Assembly (NCBI RefSeq): GCF_018139145.2
Contig: NC_059500.1
Location: forward strand, 33,275,437 to 33,339,436
DNA: 64,000 nucleotides
Direction of reading: 5' to 3'
From: Gymnogyps californianus
Taxonomy: Eukaryota; Chordata; Aves; Accipitriformes; Cathartidae
In this document: piece after piece, positions 25,501-35,900 of the stretch
Layout: the number at the start of each line of letters is the position of its first letter
Numbering within the stretch: position 1 is the stretch's first letter
The notes under the pieces: model-generated
The model's input: the letters and a program-made list of their open reading frames with translations, nothing else
Databases searched by the model: none
Told to the model about the DNA's origin: nothing
Program-made: the position numbers and the translations under genes

Positions 25501-28500
25501 GAAATGCTCTTACACCTGGTTCTCATTTGTCCTCAGTTGAGAAACAAAAGACAGCTTTATCATTATTATTGTTATTATTGTTGCTATTATTTATTACTGC
25601 TTTTGCCAAAAAGAAGCCTCACTTCATCAGGGAACAATCAAGTGACCAGACTGCCCCAGCCTGGGCAGGGTTAGCTTTGCTTTCAACTTCTTCAATCATC
25701 ATTAGCTCTGAACAATATCACGTCCCATTTGTGCAAAGCAAGCCTCACGAGCAGCTGTTGCAAGGGAACAGCTTGAAGAAGCTGGACTCTAAAATCAAAC
25801 TGTTTACTTTGCACTGCCTCAGCATCGCTTATCTTTCTTTTCAGAGGCAAATTCAGAGTCACATCGTTCTTGTGCCAAAACCACAACTAAAAACTGCTTG
25901 GTGCAGGCTCAGAGTAGCTGGACGAAAGAAGATGTTACCATCTTCATTGGAGAATGCTCAATCGTAAAGGTTTTGCTGCTCAGTCACCGACAGCCTGAGA
26001 ACACTCAACAGCAGCGTTTCTCAAACTGGGACCAGCTTCCTGGGAGAGGCTGCCATCCTGCTAGAAGTACCAAACAACAAGCCAGAGGCAATCGAACACA
26101 GCTGGCCTAAGCTTGCTCTGGTTAAGGCTTGACAAGACTACAGGTCTTGTGCTAAATACTGTGTCATGTATCTCTTTTTTGCTGATCCTAAGGAAGAATG
26201 AAGATATCCTTAGGCTTAGACACAAATTGTGCATGCCTAACTTAATCCAGCATAAAGCAATTTTGGTAGTCTTCAATGAGAACAGCTCACGCCTTCTCTG
26301 CACGGGCCCCTGACCCACTTCCCAGCAGTCAGTTTTATCCTGTATCCTCTCATCTGTGAGTAAGAGCAAAACAAGATGCCCCCTCTCCCCCGTTATTTTT
26401 AATATCTTATCTCCTTCAACCAGTTCTGCTACAGTTTACAGGAACAATGAAAATGCACAAGAAAGATATGTTGTCCTGAACCCAAGCTTAGCATGTTAAG
26501 CACCTGTGTCACCAACTGATACAATAAGACTCTTCTCATTACTTTTGTAAAATGTTATTATTTGTAATTCACTTTTAATTCCAACACAAACCATAATTTT
26601 TACATTTTTTTTCCAAATTAAAAGAAGGGAGGAGAAAGATCATTAACAGTGTAAAGATAGTGATCTTGGCTTTTTTCCTTTTCTTTTTCCTTTTCCTGAG
26701 GACAAAAAAAAAACCAAACCACCTGGCAAATTTCATGCAGCCACTAAAGCATGTATAGTTGGCAAAAACTGAATTTTAATTGATAAGGGAGAAACAATTG
26801 TCCAATTCACTGCTGAGTCTGGTACACAGGCAAGAGGAGGCCAAAAGGTCACTCACAAATGGCTAAACATGCCAGACACTGAGCAAGAACAATTCCTTCT
26901 TGTGGGCTTCACATGGAAACTAGGTTTCTAAGGCTCCTCGGTTTGTTACCTCTCTCTCAAAAGCAAGAAAAAAAAATATTCCTGACCTATATTTAATATG
27001 CTGAATACTGACGCTTGTCTCACATTCCATAGAAACTGTTACTTACCTCTCTTCCATCCTCTACCAAACTGGCTGGTGTACTAGGAATTCGCTGCACACT
27101 GTTCCCCAGATCTTCACTCACATCTACAGTGAAGCAAACCCATCAATCCCATTCTTCTCGCTTGTTTTGATTTGGTTCAAAATCAGGGTTTTCTTATGCC
27201 TGCCCTTTCCCTGAGCTCCTGCCCTCATCTTGTCAAGCCCAAAACTCACAGCTTGCTTTGGCTTCAGCACAGGTGCAAAGGCTTTGCAATGCCTATATGA
27301 AAACAAACATGATTTGCTCGTTAAAGCTAAGCTTTTGGGGACATGCCCTATGTACTGACCTCCACCAATGGCCTTGGTTTGCGTTCTACTGCAAACCTGA
27401 AGTGACAGAGTTCACAGTAGCTGGTGTTTGAAGATGACAGCCAGTGCTCCAGGCAGCTGCGGTGAATAGTCCCCAGGGTCCCCGTACATTCGCAGGGGGA
27501 AAGCAGGTCTTCCTGACTGCTGCCCTCGTGGCAGATCCTGCACATCGGCCGGTCATTGAAGGGGCTGCTGGAGGAGGAGAGAAAATTGCTGGTCAGTATA
27601 CAGGGCTGTGATCTAGCCTCTCTCTCTTTCTCTCTGTATGCCACAAATTAACAATATGTGGGAAACGTGCAGCTTGCGTACTTTGCTCTGTAGTTAATCC
27701 ACCAAGCTGCTGGGCTAATGGCTGCAGGCACTCTGGTATTCTTGTTTAAAATATCTCTTCTGTGGGGGGAAAAAATGCAGAGTGAAAAACACATCAGTGT
27801 GGCAGATGAGAGACAGACGACCAAGTGCTTCTATACCTTTGTATTTCCCACCTCTTCACAGTGCAGCTGAGCAGCCACTTCAAGAAATCTCTAAATGCAT
27901 CAGGGAAGTTTTAAAACTGCCTCAGCTGGGCACTTCTTATGCTAGTGATGATCTGTGCCCTCACTCCTGACCTACAGGGTAGCATCTCTTACGCTAGTGA
28001 TGATCCCCTGACCTATACGGTAAGCCGTTTTCAGTGATCAACAGCAAAGAACTACTGGACCTGAAACAACAGCACCTTGCCCTGCAGTGGTGTGAAGGCA
28101 GGGCCACAACTTCCAGCAGGCATGTGCAGGCAGGAAGCTCCTGTCCCTGGGGAGGGTTTCCCTCTCTTTGGGACAACACCCCACAAGCAGCTCAAGGAGT
28201 GATATTAACGGCACTGAAAAGGAGGACTGTGCCAAACACATCCCTCCCACATTGCTGCCCGTGGCTATTTCTCCTGCACTGCCTCCCCCAAAGCACCCAC
28301 CTTCCTAGTGGCGGGGTGCTAACGTGCAAAGGGGGATAGGTGCTCCTCCTGCCAGTGAAAACCTAAAGTCTCTGATTTTAACTATTGAGATTCTCTGTTT
28401 TACAGAGGAATCTTTTGGGAACGAGGGAGGCAGTCGCGTGGCTTGCCAGGGTGCTCAGGAAAGCAGGAGCAGGCTGCAAGCACCAGTGCTGCTGAACCAA

Positions 28501-29887
28501 GGATCCACTTCACTGCAGCTTCAACTCAGCCCCCTTGACTGCCAAGGCTGAGAAGGTCGATCTCTTGGCTGAGGTCTTGGAAACAAAAACTCTCCCTACC
28601 ACATATGCCACCTCAGGTGGTCTCAGTAAAACAGGTTTTGTCACTGTCGCTGAAAAAACCTTGTTAGTGGATAGCATACGGTGGCACACAGCTGTTCCCT
28701 TCTGTCCCTCTTCTGGCTCTTTGCAGGCTGCCCCACACTCAAGTGTAACTGCAGAAAAGTGTAAAGAAGCCAGCCCGCTCCTTTCAATCTGCCTGACAAA
28801 ACAGTATGGAGCTGCGCTCAATGCTCTACACACACATCTGAGCTGTGCAAAATGCACAGGGTTTAAAAAAGTTGTTACAAGTAAAGAGGAAAAGGCCTTT
28901 TCAGGCTGTCACAGCACACATGCAGCAGCAGTTAATAACTTCACTCTTCACACGGGTGCAGTGGATTGGATTATGTTTGCTGTTTTGTGAAAATCCAGGG
29001 CTACTTCAAGACCCGTGCAGTCTTTCCAGCATCACACCAGTGAAGTGGTACTTAATTTTGACTCAAGTCTGGATATGGCCAAACCCTTAAGCATCCTCTT
29101 TCTTGCTTCTAATGAAAACAAAGCCAACTCAAAGCAGGCCAGTATTTGAAGGGTATAGTTTAAATGTATATTTCACCACTAATCTGCCATTCTAAACTGA
29201 CAGCAGAAAGAGCCGCTCTCAATCACTTGGACAATGGCTGAAGCAGCAACACTTGTATGCGCACCTCTGCTAGAAATAGCTTGTCTGGCTGCTCAGTGCG
29301 CTGGCTTGGGAAGTATGAAGAAAATGTGCCACAGAAATGCTGGCGGCAGCACGCAGGCAAAACACAGCACCCCGTGCCAGCCAGCGCCCGCTGAAGCCTC
29401 CCGCTACGTATTAGGGCAAATCATTGCAGCTAACGCACTTGAGCAGCAGCATCCCTAGACAGCTTGCTTCCCCCTTCTCCACTGAGTATAATGGTGAGGG
29501 CTTAATTACATATGTAGCATTATCATTATAAAGTTAGGACGAGGGTTTAATTACAAGTGCACCGCGGTAAGCCTTCATGAAGCACACCATCACATCTTCC
29601 CCTCAAGCGCCCGCAGGGCTTGCGGGTGGCAGCTGGGGAGGGTGCACTCGAGCCCACGCAGGGAAGGGCCCTGGCCCGTCCTGCCACCCCCCCACATACC
29701 TCTGCGTGGCGAGTGTCCGCACGACGGAGGAGAGCAGCTGCCCATCTTTGGCCGACACCTGCATGACATACTGCGGGCAGCCGCCGGCTGGGCCGCCGCC
29801 GCTGCCACCGGGCAGGGTCTTGCCGTCGGGTGCCGTCGGGCGCTCCGGCGGGACTCCCGGCAGGTGACTGCAGCGGCTCGTCCTCAT
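7430..29887 (-). CDS. MARCHF3: MARCHF3, membrane-associated RING-CH E3 ubiquitin ligase (4 coding exons)
   Basis: Joining 29887-29700, 27564-27360, 12792-12583 and 7588-7430 on the minus strand gives 253 codons plus TGA, the length I recall for mammalian MARCHF3. What is seen: a Gly/Pro-rich N-terminus (about 1-38); a conserved stretch beginning [13 protein letters not shown]; a RING-CH domain with C71-x2-C74-x12-C87-x-C89-x7-H97-x2-C100-x12-C113-x2-C116; two hydrophobic segments at about 148-168 and 182-202; a basic cytosolic tail; and a C-terminal ETIV that fits a class I PDZ ligand. Family knowledge: MARCH proteins are E3 ligases of endosomal and plasma membranes that recruit an E2 through the RING-CH and ubiquitinate membrane proteins, affecting their traffic. 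MARCHF3 is the close paralogue of MARCHF2; wording such as [20 protein letters not shown] points to MARCHF3. All zinc ligands are present and no frameshift is seen. Confidence 0.97.
9121..9143 (+). repeat. G-rich tract with G-quadruplex potential
   Basis: G runs of 4, 7 and 8 are separated by single C bases. They could be split into four G-tracts with very short loops, so a quadruplex is possible on the plus strand, which is non-template for MARCHF3 only if read as DNA. Confidence 0.7.
9612..9698. mobile_element. Palindromic repeat remnant with GGGCC ends
   Basis: The piece opens GGGCCAAATCCTG and closes GCAGAGTGGGGCCC, with TACTCCA and TTACAGGAGT inside. These outer and inner motifs match an old palindromic amniote repeat whose copies begin GGGCCAAATCCTG and end in a GGCCC motif. 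The inner arms are heavily mutated. Confidence 0.5.
12583..12792 (-). CDS. MARCHF3: MARCHF3 transmembrane exon (residues 132-201)
   Basis: The acceptor is TTTTGCCTGCAG just above 12792 and the donor is GTAAGT at 12582-12577. The exon has exactly 70 codons, phase 0 at both ends. It starts [14 protein letters not shown] and contains both membrane segments: roughly [20 protein letters not shown], and the stretch from [10 protein letters not shown] to FWTL. The short loop between them ([13 protein letters not shown]) would face the lumen or outside, so that both the RING-CH and the tail are cytosolic. The topology is inferred from the family. Confidence 0.97.
14475..14548 (+). mobile_element. L2/MIR-type SINE tail remnant
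   Basis: The motifs TTTGCCTCAGTCTCACCATC, CAGATGGAAACAATAA, TTACCTACTTCACAGGATTT and TTGTGAGG follow in the order found in the 3' tail shared by L2 LINEs and MIR/AmnSINE-type SINEs. The match is strong for an ancient element. Only the tail is clear; the tRNA-like head is not recognised to its left. Confidence 0.6.
14839..14946 (+). mobile_element. LTR-like repeat fragment of avian type
   Basis: The segment starts TGTGGTGGGTTCACC and continues with AGCACCCACACAGC, CTTACTCACCCCCAC and GGGAGAGAGAACAGGAAG. This order resembles the start of a repeat common in bird genomes that I recall as a retroviral-type LTR. Only about 105 bp is recognisable; no partner LTR or internal region is present. The family name cannot be fixed without a library search. 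Confidence 0.5.
15325..15376. mobile_element. Palindromic non-autonomous repeat (GAGCACCTGCA type)
   Basis: Two 23-nt arms (15327-15349 and 15352-15374) pair at 19 of 23 positions around a 2-nt centre. The arm ends GAGCACCTGCA / TGCAGGTGTTC and the inner TCAATGGGA fit a palindromic repeat I recall as widespread in turtles, crocodilians and birds. It is probably a decayed MITE. Confidence 0.6.
17270..17510 (+). mobile_element. Decayed CR1/L3-like LINE 3' end
   Basis: The order of motifs fits the 3' part of old amniote CR1/L3 elements: GAATGGATAA, GGCCATAAATAAAT, then AGAAAAAAATTCCTA, then TTTGGAACAGCCTCCC, then CAGTTTTATGAAGAA. This is recognition from memory of the repeat family, with many mismatches, and lacks the 3' octamer repeat of young avian CR1. 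It lies antisense to MARCHF3 inside an intron. Confidence 0.65.
18231..18327. mobile_element. Palindromic repeat remnant (GGCCAAATCCTG...CAGATCAG)
   Basis: It starts GGCCAAATCCTGGAAGCAC, with CTTCAATTAGATGACTCAC in the middle and TAAGTAAAGTATGTGCATA, GTGTTTTCCAGATCAG at the right. This order fits a known type of amniote palindromic repeat with a TGACTTCAATGGG centre. The assignment is from memory of the family and needs a library match. Confidence 0.5.
20656..20671 (+). repeat. T16 homopolymer
   Basis: Sixteen T followed by CAGGGGG. Read on the plus strand it imitates a splice acceptor, but MARCHF3 is on the other strand and no coding frame follows. Confidence 0.85.
25555..25605 (+). repeat. 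ATT/GTT-rich microsatellite
   Basis: An impure run of TTA and TTG triplets. It makes an artificial poly-leucine stretch in an overlapping open frame. Confidence 0.8.
27360..27564 (-). CDS. MARCHF3: MARCHF3 RING-CH exon (residues 63-131)
   Basis: This exon completes the split Ser codon (AG+C) and encodes PFNDRPMC through KPRPLVE, which holds all eight zinc ligands of the C4HC3 RING-CH. A strong pyrimidine tract precedes the acceptor. The AG at 27566-27565 gives the family-typical Q-S-P-F join; a second AG three bases upstream is also usable. The exon ends with a whole Glu codon, followed by donor GTCAGT at 27359-27354, a weaker but acceptable site. The reading frame into the next exon is phase 0. 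Confidence 0.96.
27565..29699 (-). other. MARCHF3: MARCHF3 intron between the first coding exon and the RING-CH exon
   Basis: This 2,135-bp intron starts with donor GTATGT in the CpG island and ends with the pyrimidine tract and tandem CAGCAG acceptor. It contains an imperfect tandem duplication at 27933-28024. Two long overlapping open frames near 28510-28990, on opposite strands, are judged chance. Confidence 0.9.
27933..28024. repeat. Imperfect tandem duplication, about 45 bp
   Basis: Copy 1 (27933-27982) and copy 2 (27983-28024) share GCTAGTGATGAT and CCTGACCTA with the same flanks (CTTATGC/CTTACGC, and CAGGGTAG/TACGGTAAG). Copy 1 has an extra block of about 10 nt. The arrangement suggests local duplication followed by a deletion. 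Confidence 0.75.
29700..29887 (-). CDS. MARCHF3: MARCHF3 first coding exon (residues 1-62 plus 2 nt)
   Basis: The ATG at 29887-29885 has G at -3 (CCGCC before ATG), and no in-frame ATG lies upstream in the open stretch to about 29974, so this start is well supported. The exon begins [11 protein letters not shown], runs through a Gly/Pro-rich linker, and ends ..VVRTLATQ plus the first two bases of a Ser codon (AG). The donor at 29699-29694 reads GTATGT. The [10 protein letters not shown] start and the [13 protein letters not shown] block match the family; the middle is more Gly-rich than the mammalian form I remember. Confidence 0.95.
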
Positions 29888-29910
29888 GGCGGTGGGCGGC
29901 GGGTCCCCAT
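29884..29910 (-). promoter_or_regulatory. Upstream ORF overlapping the MARCHF3 start codon
   Basis: An ATG at 29910-29908 opens a short frame of eight codons (Met-Gly-Thr-Arg-Arg-Pro-Pro-Pro). Its TGA (29886-29884) overlaps the main ATG as ATGA. If the transcript includes this ATG, it could reduce initiation or allow termination-reinitiation at the main start. The base just upstream is the end of a possible splice acceptor, so the uORF ATG would be the first three bases of the exon. Whether it is transcribed is not known from sequence. Confidence 0.6.
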
Positions 29911-29930
29911 CTAGGGAGGAGGGAGGACAG
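29911..29930 (-). other. Possible 3' splice site before the first coding exon
   Basis: Read on the minus strand, a pyrimidine-rich run ends in CCCTAG at 29912-29911, a plausible acceptor. This would make 29910 the first base of the exon and imply a non-coding 5' exon at higher coordinates, as I recall for mammalian MARCHF3. The alternative is that transcription starts inside the CpG island and this is just 5' UTR. Confidence 0.45.
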
Positions 29931-32900
29931 GGCGGTGGGGCGGGGGGAAGTGGCACGTCCCTCCCTGTCTGCAACTCCGCCGCACTGATCGATACCAGGC
30001 GTGAGAAAAAACATCCCCCCCCTCCCCGCCCCAGCCCTCCGAAACCGGCTCAGCAGGGAGAGGAAGCTTACAACGTTATGTGTCGCGGAAAAACAGTCTG
30101 TACGTCTCAGAAACAGCAAGCCGGGCCTCTGCGCCACTTTTTTTCTCTGCAGACTCCTAAAGTCGCGAGTGATAAACGGAAAGACTGAACCTTTTTGTCT
30201 CTCACCGCTAAAATGCTGCAAAGGAATACACAATCTTCACCTTGTGTGCCTCTAAACTTAAAGGCTGCCCCTGTCCATCAAAGGGGAAAGTTATGTATCA
30301 GAGGAGAAAGTGAGCTATCAGCTCCAAATCCCCTGTGAAAACACTCCACTGCTGCTAAGTGCCTTCCATCACCAACCCACGGCAGACCACGGACCTGGCA
30401 AATAATCCTGTACAGGGCTTCTGTCACACAGACCTGCTTAATAACAGCCTGCGTGCAGTAATAATTTATGCCACAAGGTGAGGTAGAAATTGCTGCTTGC
30501 CTGTGTCTTTCTCTGCCTTGCTCTTTCAGCCACCACTTAGAGTCTATTTTGTATGATGCTTTCAACCGTGGTAACTGGAAAGCAAGGGTTATGCTGGTAA
30601 CAAAGAGCCTGGGAACGTAAATTCCTGATACCTTCATACGATGCTCCTTGCTGGGTGTGCTTGTCAGTGAGAGAAGGCTGCGTGGTTCAACAGGCAGAAC
30701 ACCAGGCTATGTGCTTGCAGGCTTGCTCTCCAGGTCGGTCACCGACAGCATATGTACAGGGTGGATTAATCCCTCTGCAAAAGGGGGAAACACTTCCTAG
30801 CATGTGTTGAGACACTTGGCTACAGTTACATGTAAATGCTACGAGTTACTACTATGATATTCACATGTTGAAATCAGCCACGTTTGTCTCCACTGCATTT
30901 AACCCTCAAAAAGTGTTTTGCATCAGACACCACTGTTACCTGTGTAGTACCAGTGCCACAGCAGGAAACAGAGTCTTTAAAAATTAAACATTAATCCACT
31001 CTTTTAAACAGAGGTGTTTCTCTGGGTTTTAAAAGAAATCTTGTACTTTGATCTCATTGGATTTGAGCAAATGGCAGTGTTAACTTTCTGAAGTCTCCTG
31101 AATGGACGTCTTTGGCAGTAAGACTTTGTAGATGTGAGGATGGGATGGGGGTGCTGGACCACTTATACCACCCAAGTTTTCACAGAGGGACTTATATTCT
31201 TCAAAAGGCATCTAAAATAGGAAAATGCATGGCAAAGTGTTTGTTTTACAGGATTATTTCTGCTATTTTCAGACCATGCATATCCCAGAGAGCGAACTGG
31301 AGGCTGATGAGACAGCTTACAGGGGATATAGTGTTCAGAGAACAGGGAAGGAAATCAGACTCTGGCCCTCATTTACAATGAAAATGAAGCAAATGGCTGA
31401 TTTCAAAACCATTAACACATAAAAGATGCAGACTTTTTAAGAGAATTAAAGCCACAGACTCTCCAAGGAGACCATGGTATCAGCAACATTTTAGTTTTAA
31501 AATCCATGCTGAGACTGTTTAACAAGAATATTCAGCAGCTGAGTAGCTGCTTCGTTAAACTTAAAAAGCCTAGGCAGTACTATGCTTACAGACCCATGCT
31601 AAAGAATTATATATTTCTTTTCTGCTTGCTTCACTGACCTCATTAGGTACAACAGCGGGTTTATCGTTGCGTATAAAGTGACCATCCAAGCCTTTACAAA
31701 CACATCCATCATCCACTTGATGAGCTCAGAGTATTTGCTGAAGCATCAGATGATGCAATGAAATGCAAAGCTTTAAAGCACACCAGAAATAACGTAGCTG
31801 TATCCCAGCAATGATGTTAATTCAAATTTCTGTGTACAGTACTGCACTGATATCCCACTTTGGCATAGCAAATACATGTAACCACTTTCTACTTAACTCT
31901 TTTTTTTAAAGAAATTTGGAAGTTACAACATATTTTCCTGATTTCAGAAGAATCATTTTCACACAAAATCAGTGTATGTGCATGAAAGTAATACAATTAT
32001 AGAATTAAATAATATGTGCTTTAATACTGAACCCTGTGGTAAATAATGAAGATTAATTGTCCTGAGAAGCACAGAGATCCTAAGCAAATCTGAAGTCAAA
32101 GCTGACACTAAGGAATTGTAAATCTTAATATCCACAAAGCCCCAAAGTCAGTATTTACCCATATGTAGGTATTATGTTCTGTCAGAATGTTTTTCATCTG
32201 AGAGGTGGAAATCTGTCACAAGTATCTTAACAGAAGAGAAAAAATTAAGAACAAAAGCAGGAAGATGTGTTTAGATGGTATTTAGGGAGAGATACAATAT
32301 TAAATGGGGGAAGCCAGAATATCAACATTTATTTCAGATGCCAGAAAATTCAGAGAAAAGCGGTTGAATTTGGCATGATGGATGTATGTTTGAAGAAATC
32401 TAGTAATTAGCTCTTTTTTTCTTTTCTGTGTTACTACACCCACTCCTCTTGCACATCTCTTGTCTATCCAAAATCTATTTTAAGACTACCTTACTACTGT
32501 AATATTTAAACCAGATCTTTTCCCTGTTCTAGTTTTTCCACTCTGCCTTTGGTACCAGTCTCTGACTCCCTCTTCTCACCTCCATGACATGAGATCTTCT
32601 GATGGGAGGTGGCAAAGTCTAACTGTCTTCCAGAGCGACTCTCCAATTTCAGTGCTATCTTCCAGCCGTCACTGATAAGTGTATAGTTCTTGGTATATTT
32701 CTTCTCTTCACCCTCTTGTGCAATTATTTCAATCAGCTATATAAATATCCCATTTCCAGGGTTGTTTAATGATCACAAATTGAAAAATACTGAGATAAGA
32801 AAAAATTCTTTTTTAGTGCGTTATATATATTCTGGGGTTTATATATATATATAGGTTTATGGGTATCAGAGTAAAAGTAAAGATATTGCATGTATTTTCT

Positions 32901-35900
32901 TTGTACCATAAGCAGGGGGTGGCTGGCGGGGGGAAGCTGTAAAAGTCTCAGAGTTGTTCTGTGTCCTCAGAAATTTCAAATTCCTGCCTGGAAAGAGGTC
33001 AGTACAGGTTTTCCTGGTGCGAGGACATACTGGAACAGCATTCTATTAGTCGCTGATTAGAGTGTCCTAGTTGTGATTTATTCCTTCCACTTCATTCACT
33101 GGTATTTATGGAGTAAATACCCCTCAGTGACCACTGCAAGTCTCACATACGTTCCTGTTACTTTTGCATTCAGCGCTCTCGTTTACAGACATGAAAAGCA
33201 CAAGTCTCATAATAACAAGTCTACTCCCTTGTTCAATTTACACAGTTACAGATGCAGATGATCACAGTAGTTTGTGGTTATTTATGCTATTTCCTCAAAA
33301 AAAGTGCAGGCACTATACATACAGTTAGTAAATTAAACCTAGCTGTCACTGTGAAGCAAGAAACTATAGAAGGGAATGAGATGCAGTGTACTCAAGCAAA
33401 TTATCTGAGGTCATGTTGGAGCTGGGTAAAAGATTCAAGTGCAACCTACATCCTTTGCCCCGTAATAATTTACAGGATGCTATTCTAGCAAATGTTAGGG
33501 ATAACTTACACTCTTTTTTCTCTTCTGATCTGCTGGCTGCTACCCCCAGTGTTAAAATGTAAGTCAACATAATCTGATTATCTTGCCTCTTTCTGCCCTC
33601 TCCTCCCTGCCTCATTTTTAAAATCATTCCAAAGTCCAGACTGCTTTCTAGGGCTTCAGTAGTTATTAAAAGGTATCTGGAAGTATTTTTCTTTTTGACG
33701 TTATATGAATGAATGCAAATATTTTGGAAAAGTGGCTTAGCCCCACAAACAAATGCCACCAAACACTTGCAAGCTTTGTTTCAGAGACAAGATACTTCTG
33801 GGCTTAGTCAACTGCTGATTATTGCTAACAGTACGTCCCCACTGAGCTCAACAAACATTTCTTTATATGCTGCAAGGTATTTATAGCATATCTTCTTTCC
33901 CATGTTTGTATTTCTTTTTAAGAGATTTATAATTTCTCTATCAAGAGAAACCATGAGACTCAAAAAATGCCAGTGAGCAAGGCACTGCTACTCTTTCTGA
34001 ATTAGACTCAAACATGAGATGTTAAAAACTAGCATTACTGCCCTGAAAAGGAATTTAAAGAAGAAACCATCTACATTTACAATAAGCATCTACAACTGGA
34101 ATCCTTGTTGCACTTTTTCCTACTGTGCATGAACTGACCTCATTTCTTAAACCCATAAAGCATTATCATGCTGATTAGTTAAATTATCACAGTAGACTTT
34201 TTTAAGCAGTGGTGCTTTTTTGCTGAAGCTGTGAGTGGCTTAGATTTGCATGAGACAAAAAGATCTTATACTTCAAGCAGTGGGTTGCAAAAGGTAAACA
34301 AATATTCATGTAGAGATTGTGTGTGAATTGCTCATTTTTCCTTTTTTTTCAGCAGCTTTGCTAAGAATAGCACATATTGCATCTCTCATAGTCATGCAGT
34401 TTCAAACCTGGAAATCCATTCACCTTTCTTACTCCATGTTCCCATGAGTCACCCTATTAGTTTCAAGAAATGCAACTCAAGCATGCATCAATCAGCCTCA
34501 AGACTTAAAAACATACATGAAAAACCACTACCTTCCCATCTGGAGACATTTTCCCAAGAAATACTGCATTATTAAAAAACCACAGCCATTATTTAAAAAA
34601 ACAGCTTTTGGAGATGTATTTTTGTTTCCTATTTATGTACTTTCACATGCCACAAGAATGCTTGTCTTTCTACTCTATCCACAGCCCAGTGTTCCAGATT
34701 AAAATTACAATCCAGTACCAAGTAGAAATGGCAAACTAGTTGTCCTGAAGGCCAGCAGTGAAACCTAGCCACATACTGACATTGTGTGACTTGATAGGGC
34801 CGTGTCTCCTACATGGGCCCATGACTGACTCAGTCTGCCCAACAGATTCTGCAGGTACAAACCAATCGCTTTTGCACAGATTACTCTAGCATTTTAGCCC
34901 CCAGTGACTTGTGTTCGTGGACAGATTTTTACTTCAGGACAGGTCAGCAGATTTGGAGCACAGATACAATTCTGTGTCTTACTGCAATCTGGAAGAACGG
35001 TGCACCTTGTGGAGAAACGTCTTCCGCCTTCATTTCTTATATCAAACCTAGTTCATTAGGAACAAATGCAACAAATTGTTGCATTCTAAGTAATGAACAA
35101 ATTACTGGTTTCAAAAGTTGCCTGTAATATAGTTACCAGAGGCTGTGTGAAAAAGGTGTTCTTCACTGGCTTCAAACGTATCAAACAAGTATTACAGTGT
35201 ATACAATGTTTTTTGAAATGGAGAACAGGAACTCATCTTTCCCTCACTGAGGTTTAGACAATATTTTTATGCCATCCTGCCTCTTAAGACAGTCAATTTT
35301 TTCTATTAGTTTCTCCATACAGAACGTGTCCATCTTCCAGTTATCCTGACTTTGCATGATCCTTATAGAGATAAGCCACTATGCACAAAAGACCTCTGCT
35401 TTAATAAAACTACTATTAGGGGTTTAGTTACAGCAGGACAGAAGTCAGGACTCGTTGGCAAACCTCTGTGAGAAGCTAAATACTTAGGCGGTTAAGCTAG
35501 CTGTGACTAAGCCCCATCCCGTTGGGAGCAGCAATGTTAAGACGCTCCAGAGACTAAAACAAGCATTGCAGTGACTGGATGGCTTGCTGCTTTGTCTCTC
35601 AGATTCACCTTCCCACTGAAAAATGCAAAAGAACAACCAAAATTCTCAACTCCAGAGTGCTGTGAAACTTCCTAATTTTTTACCATTTAAGAAACAACAC
35701 AGGGTACTGTGAAGATGGCATGGCCAGAACCTTTCTAGAAGAGCACGACACCCTGGGGCACCTGAAACTCTTATTTTAGGAACTCTGACACTTATGAAGG
35801 AGTTTTCTGTACGTCATTTCCAAGGCTTTCATAGCTGGAATTGTTTTAAATGTTTCTTGACTCTTCCCTCCACACTCCACCACACAGAGCTGCATGGATC

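Larger units (their letters stand above)
12793..27359 (-). other. MARCHF3: MARCHF3 intron between the RING-CH and membrane exons
   Basis: This 14,567-bp intron is the largest within the coding span. It carries the densest set of old repeats in the window: an LTR-like piece (14839-14946), an L2/MIR-type tail (14475-14548), palindromic elements (15325-15376 and 18231-18327) and a CR1/L3-like end (17270-17510). T and A homopolymers lie at 13199-13210, 18834-18848 and 20656-20671. The open frames inside it look like chance. Confidence 0.9.
29560..30180. promoter_or_regulatory. CpG island over the first coding exon
   Basis: This stretch is GC-rich with dense CpG (for example the runs around 29560-29600, 29700-29910 and 30020-30060), in sharp contrast to the AT-rich flanks. 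It contains GC boxes: GGGGCGGGG at 29937-29945 and CCCCGCCCC at 30024-30032, both Sp1-type sites by family knowledge. It may be the promoter, or an intragenic island if a 5' exon lies further right. No clear TATA box or CCAAT box was picked out. Confidence 0.7.

Noticed and set aside
25527..25967. Plus-strand 146-codon open frame with an apparent signal peptide
   Set aside because: The leucine run comes from the TTA/TTG microsatellite; the rest resembles no family and lies in a MARCHF3 intron on the opposite strand.
28535..28990. Plus-strand 151-codon open frame, the longest of that strand
   Set aside because: An overlapping frame of 115 codons is open on the other strand too, no family is recognised, and it lies in an intron with no splice-site support. 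Chance is likely.
29547..30233. Minus-strand 228-codon open frame over the CpG island
   Set aside because: It is in a different frame from the MARCHF3 exon; GC-rich DNA has few stops. The MARCHF3 frame explains the conserved residues.
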